Notes: generated by a model not told the origin, from the letters alone. 64,000 bases of DNA from Olsenella phocaeensis (GCF_900120385.1 NZ_LT635494.1:1176423-1240422); one strand, 5' to 3'. Numbered from the stretch's first letter, positions 8,579 through 17,890 are shown. Program-made: numbers and translations.

Positions 8579-8776
8579 TGCTACCGCCTATCGTAGCCCT
8601 GATGCCCTGTGTGCTTCAGGCAGGTGCTGTGCCGCGATGCTGTCAGGCCGGTCTCCGTCGCCCCTCTCGGTAGACACCGGTGCAGACGCCATCACCGGCC
8701 CCATGGGTTGTCATCCTATGTTCTTGCACTGCGTTGGCGCCGAGAACCCATGTCCATCAAAAACCGGGAGGATCCT

Positions 8777-9050
8777 CTAAAATAAATCGCTATGTGATCC
8801 CGTCCGGGTAAGATATAAAACCAGCTCGTCTCTGTCCGTTTCGTAGATTAGCAACCAATCTGGCGTAATGCGGCACTCACGATACCCCACATAGTCCCCG
8901 GAAAGTTGGTGATCCCTGTTCGTTTCCGGCAACGGCTTCCCCGCAGCTAGCTTTTTAATAATCGGTCAACAAAGAAATATCAAAGCCACGCTTTTTCAGG
9001 CGCTTAAAATCATCCCGAAATTGTGTAGTTGGTCTTATGTTATATATCGG
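8777..9050 (-). pseudogene. YafQ/RelE-type mRNA interferase toxin, frameshifted
   Basis: Two overlapping minus-strand frames together give a nearly complete YafQ-like toxin. The first carries IRPTTQFRDDFKRLKKRG followed by FDISLLTD and then meets an in-frame TAA. The second frame picks up at KKLAAGKPLP and continues through HQLSGDYVGYREC, ITPDWLLIYET and RTGSHSDLF to TAG 8777-8779. One base lost or gained near 8968 accounts for the break. The catalytic C-terminal motif is intact in the second frame. No start codon is visible, since the 5' end runs into the argC start region. No antitoxin gene is beside it. It was too broken to appear as one ORF. Confidence 0.72.
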
Positions 9051-9084
9051 CAAGCAGCTCCTCCACCATCATAGCAGGACCAAG

Positions 9085-10008
9085 GTGTATATCGATGGCC
9101 AGAGCGGCACCACAGGACTCCAGATCCACGGCCGCATCGAGGCGCACGAGGATCTCAGGCTGCTACGCATCAGCGATGAGGGGCGTCATGAAGTTAAGGA
9201 GCGCCGCAAATTCCTGAACGATGCTGACATCGTCTTTTTATGCCTACCCGACGAGGGGGCACGCCAGGCGGTCTCGCTCGTCGAGAACCCCGACGTCTGC
9301 ATCATCGACGCATCCACGGCACACCGCACCGCCAACGGGTGGGTCTACGGCTTTCCCGAACTCTCTCTGGGGCAGCGTCGCGCCATCGCCTCGAGCAGGC
9401 GCATCGCCAGCCCGGGCTGCCATGCCACCGGCCTCGTCTCTGTCGCAGCGCCGCTCGTCCGCATGGGTATCCTGCCCACCGACTATCCCCTCTGCTGCTT
9501 CTCCCTCACGGGTTACTCGGGCGGGGGCAAGCGTATGATCGCCCGCTACGAGGAGGACGGGCGCGACGACGCCCTCGACGCTCCCGGCCTCTACGGCCTC
9601 GACCTCGCACACAAACACCTGCCCGAGGTGCAGAGGGTCTGCGGCCTTGCCCAGCCCCCCGTGCTCGTGCCCGTCGTCGATGACTACCGTCAGGGCATGG
9701 CCACCACCATCATGCTGCACAGTCGTCTGCTTAAGGGCGCGCCAAGCGCGAGGGAGGTCTGCGAGGAGCTACGAGGATACTACGCGGACCAGTACTTCGT
9801 GAGCGTCATGCCGTTTGACCCCACGCCTCCCACGATCCACGCGAACGAGCTCGTCGGCACCAATCGGCTGCGCATCACCGTCTACGGAAACACGGAGCGC
9901 ATCAGCGTGACGGCACTCTTCGACAACCTGGGCAAGGGGGCTGCGGGCGCAGCCGTACAGAACATGAACATCGCGCTCGGCCTCGACGAGACAACCGGCC
10001 TGGAGTAG
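9085..10008 (+). CDS. argC: N-acetyl-gamma-glutamyl-phosphate reductase
   Basis: This enzyme reduces N-acetylglutamyl phosphate to the semialdehyde in arginine synthesis, using NADPH. The N-terminus VYIDGQSGTTGLQIHGR is the dinucleotide-binding motif of the shorter, type 2 ArgC subfamily. SPGCHATG contains the catalytic Cys. About 307 residues fits that subfamily. I choose GTG 9085 with AGGA five bases upstream. ATG 9037 would add 16 residues (beginning MLYIGKQ) that overlap toxin-derived sequence and are not family-like. No other arginine genes are adjacent. The 5' border with the dead toxin suggests a past rearrangement, so the native promoter may have been replaced. Confidence 0.85.
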   Translation: MYIDGQSGTTGLQIHGRIEAHEDLRLLRISDEGRHEVKERRKFLNDADIVFLCLPDEGARQAVSLVENPDVCIIDASTAHRTANGWVYGFPELSLGQRRAIASSRRIASPGCHATGLVSVAAPLVRMGILPTDYPLCCFSLTGYSGGGKRMIARYEEDGRDDALDAPGLYGLDLAHKHLPEVQRVCGLAQPPVLVPVVDDYRQGMATTIMLHSRLLKGAPSAREVCEELRGYYADQYFVSVMPFDPTPPTIHANELVGTNRLRITVYGNTERISVTALFDNLGKGAAGAAVQNMNIALGLDETTGLE

Positions 10009-10087
10009 CCCGCAGGCCCGGTGGTCGGCACCGCATCTGGCTCCGCGCTCCCTGCCCCCGAAGGGCAACCCCCAAAGCTTGAAGAAC

Positions 10088-10308
10088 AGCAGGGGACGTC
10101 CCTCAGTCGAGCGGTCGGTGGGCAGCTAGGCGGTAGGCTAGCGAGCCGAGTAGCGTCCATGCGCACCTCCAGGAAATCCGGTCAAATCTTGGGCTAGCGT
10201 ACCCATTTGGCCGGATTGATGACCGGATTTGTGGCCGGATTGGCGCGACCGCTCGACAGGTGGCGCAGCAAACCGCAGCAAGCTCAGCGACCCGCTGCGG
10301 TCCCCTGC
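10088..10308. repeat. nested inverted repeats between convergent genes
   Basis: Nested arm pairs lie between argC and the HAD gene: GCAGGGGAC 10088-10096 with GTCCCCTGC 10300-10308, TCGAGCGGTC 10107-10116 with GACCGCTCGA 10247-10256, and AAATCCGGTC 10174-10183 with GACCGGATTT 10221-10230. An alternative, tighter hairpin pairs 10175-10187 with 10205-10217 (one G-U pair). The segment has no coding evidence. It may be a foldback element or a bidirectional terminator. This accounts for the gene-free stretch 10009-10317. Confidence 0.65.
10209..10244. repeat. three tandem 12-bp repeats
   Basis: Three units of 12 bases (GGCCGGATTGAT, GACCGGATTTGT, GGCCGGATTGGC) share CCGGATT at exact 12-base spacing. 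They form part of the nested repeat region. Confidence 0.75.
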
Positions 10309-10317
10309 CAGCCAGGC

Positions 10318-11136
10318 TCACACGAGCTGCAGGTGCTCGAGGCCCGAGGCTACCCCGTCTTCCGACACCGAATCGGTGACGTAGTCCGCGAGGCGCTTGA
10401 CCTCGGGGATGGCGTTGCCCATGGCCACGCTCACGTCCACCTCAGAGAAGAGCGTGAGGTCGTTCTCCGAGTCACCGAAGCCATAGGTCACTCCTACGTC
10501 ATCACCAAGATGTGAGAGGACCGCCTTGATGCCAGCCTTCTTGGTATTGCACGCGAGGCCGACCTCGGAGTTCTGCATCTCGAGGCGACTGGCGACCAGC
10601 TGGGAACCCAGCTGGGGGTCAGCGACGAGCTCGTCTGCGGCGGAACTGCGGATGACCAGCTTGTAGGCACAGCCGTCCGGGAGCTGTCCGATTGCCTCGT
10701 CCATCGTGTCTGGCGTGCCGGAGCGCCTGCCCAAGGCTCCTCCGCGCAGCTCGACGGCACCGTGGGCGGACTCTATCAGCGCGCCGTAGCCACCTGCAGC
10801 CAGGACCCGGTCGATGTGGGCGAGGACGTCGGCCGACAGGGGGCGATCGCGCAACACCTTATCGCCCATCGTCACGTAGGCGCCCGCCAACGCAATGATG
10901 CCACTGAACGGCAATGAAGCCAGGTCGGGGTGGATACCCACAGGCGAGCGCCCGGAGCACAGAAACGCGTGGTTGCCACGGGCGACCAGGCTGCGGATGG
11001 CTGCGGCGACGCGCGGACTGGGCGTGGGCGACAGGCCCCTCTCCCACTCGGGCAGCGCATCGCGCTTGTTGGGATCGGTCCACCCAAGGGTTCCGTCGAT
11101 GTCGAAGAAGACCGTCGCTTTGCCTGGTTGTGCCAT
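10318..11136 (-). CDS. Cof-type HAD hydrolase
   Basis: A 272-residue phosphatase of the haloacid dehalogenase superfamily, type IIB cap. FFDIDGTLG gives the nucleophile and acid-base Asp pair, FLCSGRS motif II, a Lys in NTKKAGIK motif III, and GFGDSENDLTLF motif IV. This group dephosphorylates sugar phosphates or nucleotide-like metabolites; the substrate cannot be read from sequence. The start ATG 11136 has GGGGAG just upstream, and the longer frame lacks such a site. It follows the PTS gene on the same strand with a stem-loop between, so it is probably a separate transcript or receives readthrough. Confidence 0.85.
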   Translation of the reverse strand: MAQPGKATVFFDIDGTLGWTDPNKRDALPEWERGLSPTPSPRVAAAIRSLVARGNHAFLCSGRSPVGIHPDLASLPFSGIIALAGAYVTMGDKVLRDRPLSADVLAHIDRVLAAGGYGALIESAHGAVELRGGALGRRSGTPDTMDEAIGQLPDGCAYKLVIRSSAADELVADPQLGSQLVASRLEMQNSEVGLACNTKKAGIKAVLSHLGDDVGVTYGFGDSENDLTLFSEVDVSVAMGNAIPEVKRLADYVTDSVSEDGVASGLEHLQLV

Positions 11137-11192
11137 GACACTCCCCATCTCAGTAGCCGCCCCGACGCGAGGCGGACGTTGCAACCGATCAA

Positions 11193-11231
11193 CCACCGGG
11201 GACCCACGACAGCCGCACGGGACCCCGGTGG
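11193..11231 (-). terminator. stem-loop after the PTS gene
   Basis: CCACCGGGG (11193-11201) pairs perfectly with CCCCGGTGG (11223-11231), just beyond the 3' end of the minus-strand PTS gene. No clear U-tract follows. Confidence 0.5.
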
Positions 11232-11260
11232 AAGCTTACACCCTCGGGACAAGCAAATCC

Positions 11261-12886
11261 CTAGTCGTTGCCGACGAGCTTGTCGAAGCGCTCGCGGACC
11301 TTCGTCACGCTGAGACCGATGATCACCTGCATGGCCTTGCCGTTCTTGGAGATGCCCATGGTGCCGATGGACTTGAAGTCCTTGTCCTCGGCTACCTTGG
11401 TCTCGTCCTTCACGTTCACGCGCAGGCGTGTGACGCAGTTGGTGACGTCCACGATATTGTCCACGCCACCCAAGAGGTCAAGGATGTTCGCGGCAAGAAC
11501 CATCTTCTCGTCGCTCGTGTCGATGTCGGGTGCGGAAGAGCCGGCCTCGTCGGCGTCCTCGGAGCCGACAGACTGCGCCATCCCATGTGCCTTGCGGAAC
11601 TCCTTCTTGGAGCCGAACTTTATCTCCTCGTTTTCCTCACGGCCAGGAGTCTTGAAGTCAAACTTCAGAATAAGGAAACGGAAGATAAAGAAGTAGATGG
11701 CCGTGAAGGCAAGGCCGACGGGAATGGCCATCAGGTACGTGAGGCCATGCGAGGCAGCAAGCGGTATGAAGTTGAACGACGCCATCTCGATGAGTCCGCC
11801 CGAGAACACGCCCACGATGCCGATTAGGTTCATGCAGGTCGAGAGCAAAGACGCGAGCAGGGCGTGGACAGCAAACAGCGGGGGCGCGACGAAGAGGAAG
11901 GTAAACTCAATGGGCTCGGTCACGCCGCACAGGACAGCAGTGATGGTGATCGGGATCAAAAGGGCAAGGAGCTTCTTACGATTGGACTTCTTCGCCGTGA
12001 CATAGAACGCTGCGGCGACGCCGGGCATACCGAAGATCTTGGACCAACCCGTCGCAGTGATGGCGCCCCAAGGAGCGAGCTCCTTGAGGGAGGCGGTAGA
12101 GGCAGCGAGCTGGGGCAAGGCCTTGGCCCACTCCGCGTAGATACCCCCATTGACGGCCACGTTGTCGTAGTAGAACGGGGCATAGAGCAGGTGGTGGAGG
12201 CCGAAGGGGATGAGCAGCCGCTCGAGGAAGACGAAGATCGTGACCCCCCAGGTGCCCGCACTCATGATGACACCCTGAAACACATGCATGCCAACCTGCA
12301 CCTTGGGCCACAGCAGCACAGAGATGATGGCGCAGGGGAGCATAGCAAAGAAGGCGACCATGTAGACGAAGGTGGAGCCCGAGAACACGCCCAGCCACTC
12401 AGGAAGCTCGGTGTCAAAGTACTTGTTGTGCAGGCTGATGACCACCCCAGAGATGAGCAGGGCTCCAACCATGCCCATGTCCAGCGTCTTGATGCCGCCT
12501 ATCGTCGCCAAACCAGAGGCGTTTCCGACCTCGGCGGTGAAGTCGACGCCCAAGGCCGGACCCCAAGCAGTTAGGATAGCATTTACGAAGTAGTTGAATG
12601 TGAGGTACGAGACGAGGACCTCCATGCAGCAGCGACCGCTCTGCTTGCGGGCAAGACCAATGGGCAGGGCGATGGCAAAGAGCAGCGGGAGCTGGTTGAA
12701 GACGGTCCAACCTCCGGCCAAGATCACGCTCCATACGTTGTACCAGGTGGTACCCTTGGCCGCTATCGGCCCCACAATTACCTCTGTGGTAAATAGGGTT
12801 CCCAGTCCCACGACAATGCCCGCGAAGGCAAACAGCAGAACTGGCGTGAACATCGCCCCGCCAAACTTCTGGATCTTCTGCATCAT
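11261..12886 (-). CDS. PTS glucoside/maltose-type EIICB permease
   Basis: A 541-residue sugar permease that imports and phosphorylates a glucose-type sugar. The EIIC domain (about residues 1-410) has around ten membrane segments and the conserved GVTEPIEFTFLFVAP motif. A charged linker leads to an EIIB domain (about 455-541), where VDVTNCVTRLRVNV contains the phosphorylated Cys. The sequence is closest to alpha-glucoside/maltose members (MalX, GlvC, AglA) as I remember them. No EIIA domain is fused, so EIIA must come from elsewhere. Start ATG 12886 has GGAGGG nine bases upstream. Its promoter carries two operators for the divergent GntR regulator, linking it to the nearby phosphorylase and glucanotransferase genes. 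Confidence 0.87.
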   Translation of the reverse strand: MMQKIQKFGGAMFTPVLLFAFAGIVVGLGTLFTTEVIVGPIAAKGTTWYNVWSVILAGGWTVFNQLPLLFAIALPIGLARKQSGRCCMEVLVSYLTFNYFVNAILTAWGPALGVDFTAEVGNASGLATIGGIKTLDMGMVGALLISGVVISLHNKYFDTELPEWLGVFSGSTFVYMVAFFAMLPCAIISVLLWPKVQVGMHVFQGVIMSAGTWGVTIFVFLERLLIPFGLHHLLYAPFYYDNVAVNGGIYAEWAKALPQLAASTASLKELAPWGAITATGWSKIFGMPGVAAAFYVTAKKSNRKKLLALLIPITITAVLCGVTEPIEFTFLFVAPPLFAVHALLASLLSTCMNLIGIVGVFSGGLIEMASFNFIPLAASHGLTYLMAIPVGLAFTAIYFFIFRFLILKFDFKTPGREENEEIKFGSKKEFRKAHGMAQSVGSEDADEAGSSAPDIDTSDEKMVLAANILDLLGGVDNIVDVTNCVTRLRVNVKDETKVAEDKDFKSIGTMGISKNGKAMQVIIGLSVTKVRERFDKLVGND

Positions 12887-12948
12887 GGCGCGTGTCCCTC
12901 CTCTGAGTGCGAGCTCGATGCTGCCCCGTGACCGACCTCTTCGGTCAT

Positions 12949-12996
12949 CTTGTTTGAACAAGTATAGCAGCTTCTTGGACATGTTATTCAAACAAG
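12949..12996 (-). promoter_or_regulatory. PTS promoter with two GntR operators
   Basis: The minus-strand extended -10 is TGCTATACT (12961-12969). Operator 1, CTTGTTTGAACAAG, covers 12949-12962 and overlaps the -10 end and the start point. Operator 2, read as CTTGTTTGAATAAC on the minus strand, covers 12983-12996 around the -35 position. The two are 34 bases apart. A third copy sits in front of malQ. This geometry suits repression by the GntR protein encoded at 13239. The stretch 12887-13238 holds no other gene. Confidence 0.7.
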
Positions 12997-13238
12997 TCAT
13001 ATTTTTTGGCACCTATCCCAAGCGATTCGCGTCACTGTTCAGTCTTGCCGGGTGATTTGCTTTGAACTCGGCGGGCATCCCACTTCCTGGATTTTTCATC
13101 CATATGCGCGGGAGGGGGAGTTCCATCAGGACGGTTGCGGTACAAGGTAACTATGTGCTCACAATCGATCTAGACAAGGTGCGCCCGAGACACTCGAGGC
13201 CTGCGCCAAGACGACGACCACGCAGTGAGGAACACGCG

Positions 13239-13964
13239 ATGCCCAAGGCGCTCTTCGAAGACATATATCTAAGTATTAGGGAGAAGATCAAGGACGGAAC
13301 CTATCCCTACCAATCGTTTATACCCTCTGAGAGCGAGCTTGTCGGCGTGTACTCCTGCTCGAGGAACACCGTCCGCCGAGCGCTTGCCATCCTAGCCGAC
13401 GAGGGCTTCGTGCAACCCATCCACGGCAAGGGCGTCCGAGTCATCTGGTACCCTGACTACCGCGACGTCATCGGTTCCTTCGATGGGCTCTACTCCTTCG
13501 AGGAGTATGCGGCGCACAACGACATGAGGCCGGGCACCATCGTGAGGGAGTTCGAGCGGCTCGTCTGCGGGAAGGGACTTGCCGGATACACGGGCTTCGA
13601 CGAGGGAACCGAGCTCTATCGCATGGTCCGCACCCGTAGTCTGGACGGTTTCACCTGCCAGATAGACACCAGCTACCTCCTCGCCGACATCATCCCCGAC
13701 CTCTCCCCCACGATCGCCGAGAGTTCCGTGTACAAGTATCTAGAGGAGGAGCTGGGCATGAGGATACTCACCAGCCGCCGCCAGATAACAGTCGGCCTCG
13801 CCAACGAGGAGGACCGACGGTACCTCAACCTGGGTCCCTTCAACTGTGTCGCCGTCGTCGAGAACCAGACATACAACTCGGACGGCCTCATGTTCGAGTT
13901 CACCCAGGTGCGCAGCCATCCCGACACGTTCAGGTACTGCGTGGTCTCGAGGCGCCAAGCCTGA
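13239..13964 (+). CDS. GntR/HutC-family repressor of glucoside genes
   Basis: A 241-residue regulator. The N-terminal winged helix (about residues 1-70) has FIPSESELVGVYSCSRNTV and RRALAILADEGFV, typical of GntR. The C-terminal UTRA ligand-binding domain marks the HutC/TreR subgroup, whose effectors are often sugar phosphates. Start ATG 13239 follows GTGAGG; the upstream extension of the frame lacks family similarity. It diverges from the PTS gene and converges on the phosphorylase gene. A 14-base dyad before both the PTS and malQ genes is its probable site, inferred from shared sequence and position. A glucoside or maltose phosphate made by the PTS would be a reasonable inducer. Confidence 0.85.
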   Translation: MPKALFEDIYLSIREKIKDGTYPYQSFIPSESELVGVYSCSRNTVRRALAILADEGFVQPIHGKGVRVIWYPDYRDVIGSFDGLYSFEEYAAHNDMRPGTIVREFERLVCGKGLAGYTGFDEGTELYRMVRTRSLDGFTCQIDTSYLLADIIPDLSPTIAESSVYKYLEEELGMRILTSRRQITVGLANEEDRRYLNLGPFNCVAVVENQTYNSDGLMFEFTQVRSHPDTFRYCVVSRRQA

Positions 13965-13999
13965 GCCCCTCGCTCCGCCGCGTACTCCTAGAGCGGGTC

Positions 14000-14034
14000 T
14001 GGCCCGAGGCGGGGACGTACGCCGCCCCGGGCCA
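14000..14034. terminator. bidirectional terminator hairpin
   Basis: GGCCCG and GGCGG (14001-14012 area) pair with CCGCC and CGGGCC (14022-14033) between the convergent gntR and glgP stops. It is GC-rich, with no long U-tract on either side. Confidence 0.55.
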
Positions 14035-14042
14035 CGCTAGGT

Positions 14043-16301
14043 CTATGACAGGCGCCAGATGTCCTCGTCGTACTGCGCGATGGTGCGATCGGAGGAGAAC
14101 GTGCCCGCCATGGCCACGTTCACGAGCGCCTTCTGGATCCAAGCATGACGATCCTCGTAATCCCCATACACCCGCTCCTTCAGCTGGATGTACTCCTCAA
14201 GGTCCAAGAGGGCCATGAACCAGTCCTTGTTGACAATGTCATCGTGTAGGCGGCGCAGACGCTCGGCGTCACCCGTCGCCATGAACCGGGGGTTCGTAAT
14301 GAAGTCCACGAGCAGCTTGACACCAGGCCGGCTATAGTGCGCGGACGCGTCGTAGGAGCCCTCGGCGTAGAGGCGCTCCACCTCCTGGCTCGACGCACCA
14401 AAGGTGTAGATGTCATTCTTGCCCACCAGCTCGGCAATCTCGACGTTGGCGCCGTCGAGCGTGCAGAGGGTCACGGCGCCGTTGAGCATGAACTTCATGT
14501 TGGAGGTACCGCTCGCCTCCTTGCTCGCCAGCGAGATCTGCTCGGAGATGTCAGCTGCGGGGATGAGATGCTCCGCCGCCGTGACGTTGTAGTTCTGGAC
14601 CATGAGGACCTGCAGGTACGGAGAAACATCGGGGTCCTGGGCCACCCAATCGGACAGCGTGAGGATGAGGTGGATGATGTCCTGGGCGATAACGTAGGCG
14701 GGTGCCGCCTTCCCGCCAAAGACGATCGTGATGGGGCGTGCGGGCAGATTGCCGTTCTTGATGTCCAGGTACTTCCAGATGATGTAGAGCGCGAGCATCT
14801 GCTGTCGCTTATATTCGTGGATACGCTTCACCTGCACGTCGATGATCGCGTCCTCGGGAATGCGCGCGCCCTGGTTTTCGAGCATGAACTGCCGCATGCG
14901 CCCCTTGGCGCTGTCCTTCGCCCTCTCGAACCCCTCTATCACGGCCTTATCGTCCAAGTGCTCCTTAAGCGGCGTGAGGTCCGCGCTCTCGTGCCAGTCC
15001 GTACCGATGGTATCGTCCAAAAGTCCGGTGAGCTCAGGGTTGCAGCCCATGATCCAGCGGCGAAACGTAATGCCGTTCGTCTTGTTGCTGAACTTCTCGG
15101 GATAGATCTTATAGAAGGGTGCGAGCTCCGTGTCCTCCAAGATCTTGGTGTGGAGCGCCGCTACCCCATTGACACTGCAGCCAAAGTGGATCGCCAGGTT
15201 TGCCATGTGGACCACGTCATCCTGGATGATGGCAACTGCGGGATCAGCGTAACGCTCCTTGGCGATAAGGTCGAGCTTCACGATAATGTCAGCTATCTTA
15301 GGAGCAACGGTCTTGAGGAACTTGATGGGCCACTTCTCGAGGGCCTCGGCCAAGATCGTGTGGTTGGTGTAGGCGACCATCTTCTCGACCATCGCGACGG
15401 CCTCGTCGAAGCCCATGCCATGCTCCTCGGTAAGCAGGCGAATGAGCTCGGGGATGACCATCGTGGGATGCGTGTCATTGATCTGCACCATGACATAGTC
15501 GGGCAGGTCACTCAGGTCGCTGCCACGTTCCAGCGCCTCGCGCAGGATGAGCTGGGCCGCGTTGCTCACCATGAAATACTGCTGGTACACGCGAAGCAGA
15601 CGTCCCTTTTCGTCCGAGTCGTCGGGGTAGAGGAAGAGCGTGAGGTTCTTCTTGACCTCGTCCTTGTCAAACTCTATCGAGTCGGCGGGGACCAGCGAGT
15701 CATCCACGCCCTCGAGGTCGAAGAGCCTCAGGCGATTCTTGGTTGGACGGCCGTAGCCCGTCACGTCGATGGAATAGAGTCGCGACCTCACGTTGAAGTC
15801 ACCGAACACCACATTGAAGCTCACGCCCTCGTCGTTGAGGACGGCCTGCCTGTCGAGCCACCCATCGGGAAGCGCCCGCTGCTGCTTGTCGCGAAACTCC
15901 TGACGAAACAGACCGTAGTGGTAGTTAAGGCCCACGCCGTCACCGGGAAGACCCAGGGTTGCTATGGAGTCCAGGAAGCACGCGGCGAGCCTGCCCAGGC
16001 CACCGTTTCCCAATGACGGCTCCACCTCAAGCTCCTCGACCTTGTTAAGGTCGTGCCCAGCCGCCTCGAGCTGAGCCTTGACCTCATCGTAAAGGCCAAG
16101 GTTGATGAGATCACTAATCAGCAACTTGCCGATAAGAAACTCCGCGGACAGGTAGTAGAGGCGCCGCTTGCCGGCATTGAGAGGCAGCTTGGCGCTGCGC
16201 TGCCTCACGATGCCCTGCAGCATGGCGCAGATCTGCTCGTCGCTCAGGGCCTCCAGGTCAAGGCCGTAGCTGTCGTGGGCGCAGGTGTTCAGACTCAACA
16301 T
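14043..16301 (-). CDS. glgP: glycogen/maltodextrin phosphorylase
   Basis: A 752-residue enzyme that releases glucose 1-phosphate from alpha-1,4-glucans using phosphate and pyridoxal phosphate. The cofactor region EASGTSNMKFMLNGA carries the Schiff-base Lys. RRLYYLSAEFLIGKLL at the N-terminus and NDTHPTMVIPELIR are family signatures. Length is normal for a bacterial GlgP/MalP. Start ATG 16301 has an AAAGAGGA site upstream; the longer frame adds an unlikely 29 residues. It follows malQ by about 80 bases on the same strand, forming a malQ-glgP operon for maltodextrin or glycogen breakdown, downstream of a promoter with the same operator as the PTS gene. Confidence 0.93.
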   Translation of the reverse strand: MLSLNTCAHDSYGLDLEALSDEQICAMLQGIVRQRSAKLPLNAGKRRLYYLSAEFLIGKLLISDLINLGLYDEVKAQLEAAGHDLNKVEELEVEPSLGNGGLGRLAACFLDSIATLGLPGDGVGLNYHYGLFRQEFRDKQQRALPDGWLDRQAVLNDEGVSFNVVFGDFNVRSRLYSIDVTGYGRPTKNRLRLFDLEGVDDSLVPADSIEFDKDEVKKNLTLFLYPDDSDEKGRLLRVYQQYFMVSNAAQLILREALERGSDLSDLPDYVMVQINDTHPTMVIPELIRLLTEEHGMGFDEAVAMVEKMVAYTNHTILAEALEKWPIKFLKTVAPKIADIIVKLDLIAKERYADPAVAIIQDDVVHMANLAIHFGCSVNGVAALHTKILEDTELAPFYKIYPEKFSNKTNGITFRRWIMGCNPELTGLLDDTIGTDWHESADLTPLKEHLDDKAVIEGFERAKDSAKGRMRQFMLENQGARIPEDAIIDVQVKRIHEYKRQQMLALYIIWKYLDIKNGNLPARPITIVFGGKAAPAYVIAQDIIHLILTLSDWVAQDPDVSPYLQVLMVQNYNVTAAEHLIPAADISEQISLASKEASGTSNMKFMLNGAVTLCTLDGANVEIAELVGKNDIYTFGASSQEVERLYAEGSYDASAHYSRPGVKLLVDFITNPRFMATGDAERLRRLHDDIVNKDWFMALLDLEEYIQLKERVYGDYEDRHAWIQKALVNVAMAGTFSSDRTIAQYDEDIWRLS

Positions 16302-16384
16302 GTGTCTTCCTCTTTTCAGTCTATTGCTGTGCGTAAGGACGGCGACCGGACGATCCGGGGCGCTTGGTTGTGCGAATGGCCTCA

Positions 16385-17890
16385 TCACGCCGGGAGCTCG
16401 GGCGGCCGTGCTCCGGGGACGCGAAAGTAGGTCTGGGTGAGGTCGAGGAGGGCTTCCTCGACGGCTCGGGTGATGGCACCCTCCCTCATGCGCCAGTCCC
16501 AGTTTCCACCTAAGACGGCTGGCACATTGATGCGCGCCTCGTCTCCTAGGTCAAGTAGGTCCTGCATGGTGTAGATGCAGGTGTCACTGACGGATGCGGC
16601 GATGGCGCGGTTGAACGCAGCCCCCACGGGCTCGCCCTTGGCCCGCCTGGTGTAGCGGTCCGCCTGTTCGCGCTGGCGCGGGGTCGCCGTGTTCTCGTAC
16701 CAGCCACGAACGGTCTGGTTGTCGTGGGTACCCACGTACGCGATGGTGTTAGGCGTGTAATGGTGGGGCAGATAATACGAGTCGCTGTTGCCATCGAAGG
16801 CAAACTGCAAAATCTTCATGCCGGGAAAGCCCGTGTCCTCGCGCATCTTGATGACCTCCGGAGTCATGAACCCCAAGTCCTCCGCAATGATGGGGAGCTT
16901 GCCCAGCTGCCGTGTCAGCTCGTCGAAGAGTGCCGTGCCAGGACCCTTGCTCCAAGAGCCAGCCGCAGACGTCGCAGAGCCAAAGGGCACGTCCCAGTAG
17001 GACTCGAAGCCCCGGAAGTGGTCGATGCGCACAATGTCGTACATCTTAAGGCTCATGCGCATGCGCTCGACCCACCAGGAGTAGTGATCCTGGGCCATGG
17101 CGTCCCAGTCGTAGATTGGGTTACCCCAGTACTGTCCTGTTGCGGAGAACTGATCGGGCGGAGTGCCCGCGACGCTCGTGGGACTCCCGTCCTCACCGAC
17201 CCTGAAGAGCTGCGGCATTGCCCACATCTCGACGGAATCGCGCGAGACGTAGATGGGCATGTCGCCCACGATAAGCACTCCGCGCTCGTTCGCGTAGCCC
17301 TTCAGGCTCTCCCACTGCTTGAAGAAGAAGTACTGCGTCATCAGGTGGTACTGGTAGTGGTGCTCACGCTTGGCGCTCAGGTCCCGCGACGCCTTCCCCG
17401 GGTTGCGATACTGCTGTGGCCACTCGTGGAAGGCCTTAAGGCCGAACTCCTCCTTGACGGTCATGAACTCGCAGTAGCTGTCAAGCCAACTGGCGTGCCT
17501 GCGTGAGAACTCGTCTAAGTCCGAGGGGGGGTCCTGCATGAAGCGTGCCGTCGCACGCTCGAGCACCTTCCTGCGCGCGACGAAGATCGTGGCGTAGTCG
17601 ATGCGCGTCGGGTCATCCCCGAACTTTACGCCCTCAAGGTCGCCGCGCTTCAGGTAGCCCAGCTTTACCAGCTCGTCCAGATCGATGAAGTTGGGGTTGC
17701 CCGCGTAGGCGCTGAACGACTGGTACGGCGAATCACCGTAGCCCGTCGTGGTCAGCGGCAGGATCTGCCAGTAGCGTTGCGAGCAGCGGCTCAAGAAGTC
17801 GACGAACTCATAGGCCTTCGGCCCGAACGAGCCGATGCCATACCTCCCAGGCAGCGCAAAGATTGGCATCAACACTCCACTTGCTCGCAT
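16385..17890 (-). CDS. malQ: 4-alpha-glucanotransferase (amylomaltase)
   Basis: A 501-residue GH77 enzyme that disproportionates maltodextrins, releasing glucose and longer chains for the phosphorylase. Family signatures include the N-terminal GVLMPIFALPGRYGIGSFG, the catalytic nucleophile region VRIDHFRGFESYW, the acid/base segment IIAEDLGFMTPEV and the THDNQTVRGW region. Length is typical. Start ATG 17890 has AGAGGA upstream; the longer frame is not family-like. It heads an operon with glgP and is preceded by a promoter overlapped by a GntR operator. Together with the PTS gene it processes maltose or short glucans. Confidence 0.94.
   Translation of the reverse strand: MRASGVLMPIFALPGRYGIGSFGPKAYEFVDFLSRCSQRYWQILPLTTTGYGDSPYQSFSAYAGNPNFIDLDELVKLGYLKRGDLEGVKFGDDPTRIDYATIFVARRKVLERATARFMQDPPSDLDEFSRRHASWLDSYCEFMTVKEEFGLKAFHEWPQQYRNPGKASRDLSAKREHHYQYHLMTQYFFFKQWESLKGYANERGVLIVGDMPIYVSRDSVEMWAMPQLFRVGEDGSPTSVAGTPPDQFSATGQYWGNPIYDWDAMAQDHYSWWVERMRMSLKMYDIVRIDHFRGFESYWDVPFGSATSAAGSWSKGPGTALFDELTRQLGKLPIIAEDLGFMTPEVIKMREDTGFPGMKILQFAFDGNSDSYYLPHHYTPNTIAYVGTHDNQTVRGWYENTATPRQREQADRYTRRAKGEPVGAAFNRAIAASVSDTCIYTMQDLLDLGDEARINVPAVLGGNWDWRMREGAITRAVEEALLDLTQTYFRVPGARPPELPA

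Noticed and set aside
14337-16016. 559-codon plus-strand open frame
   Set aside because: It is a reverse-strand shadow of glgP; the protein is low-complexity and rich in His, Val, Leu and Arg, with no domain.
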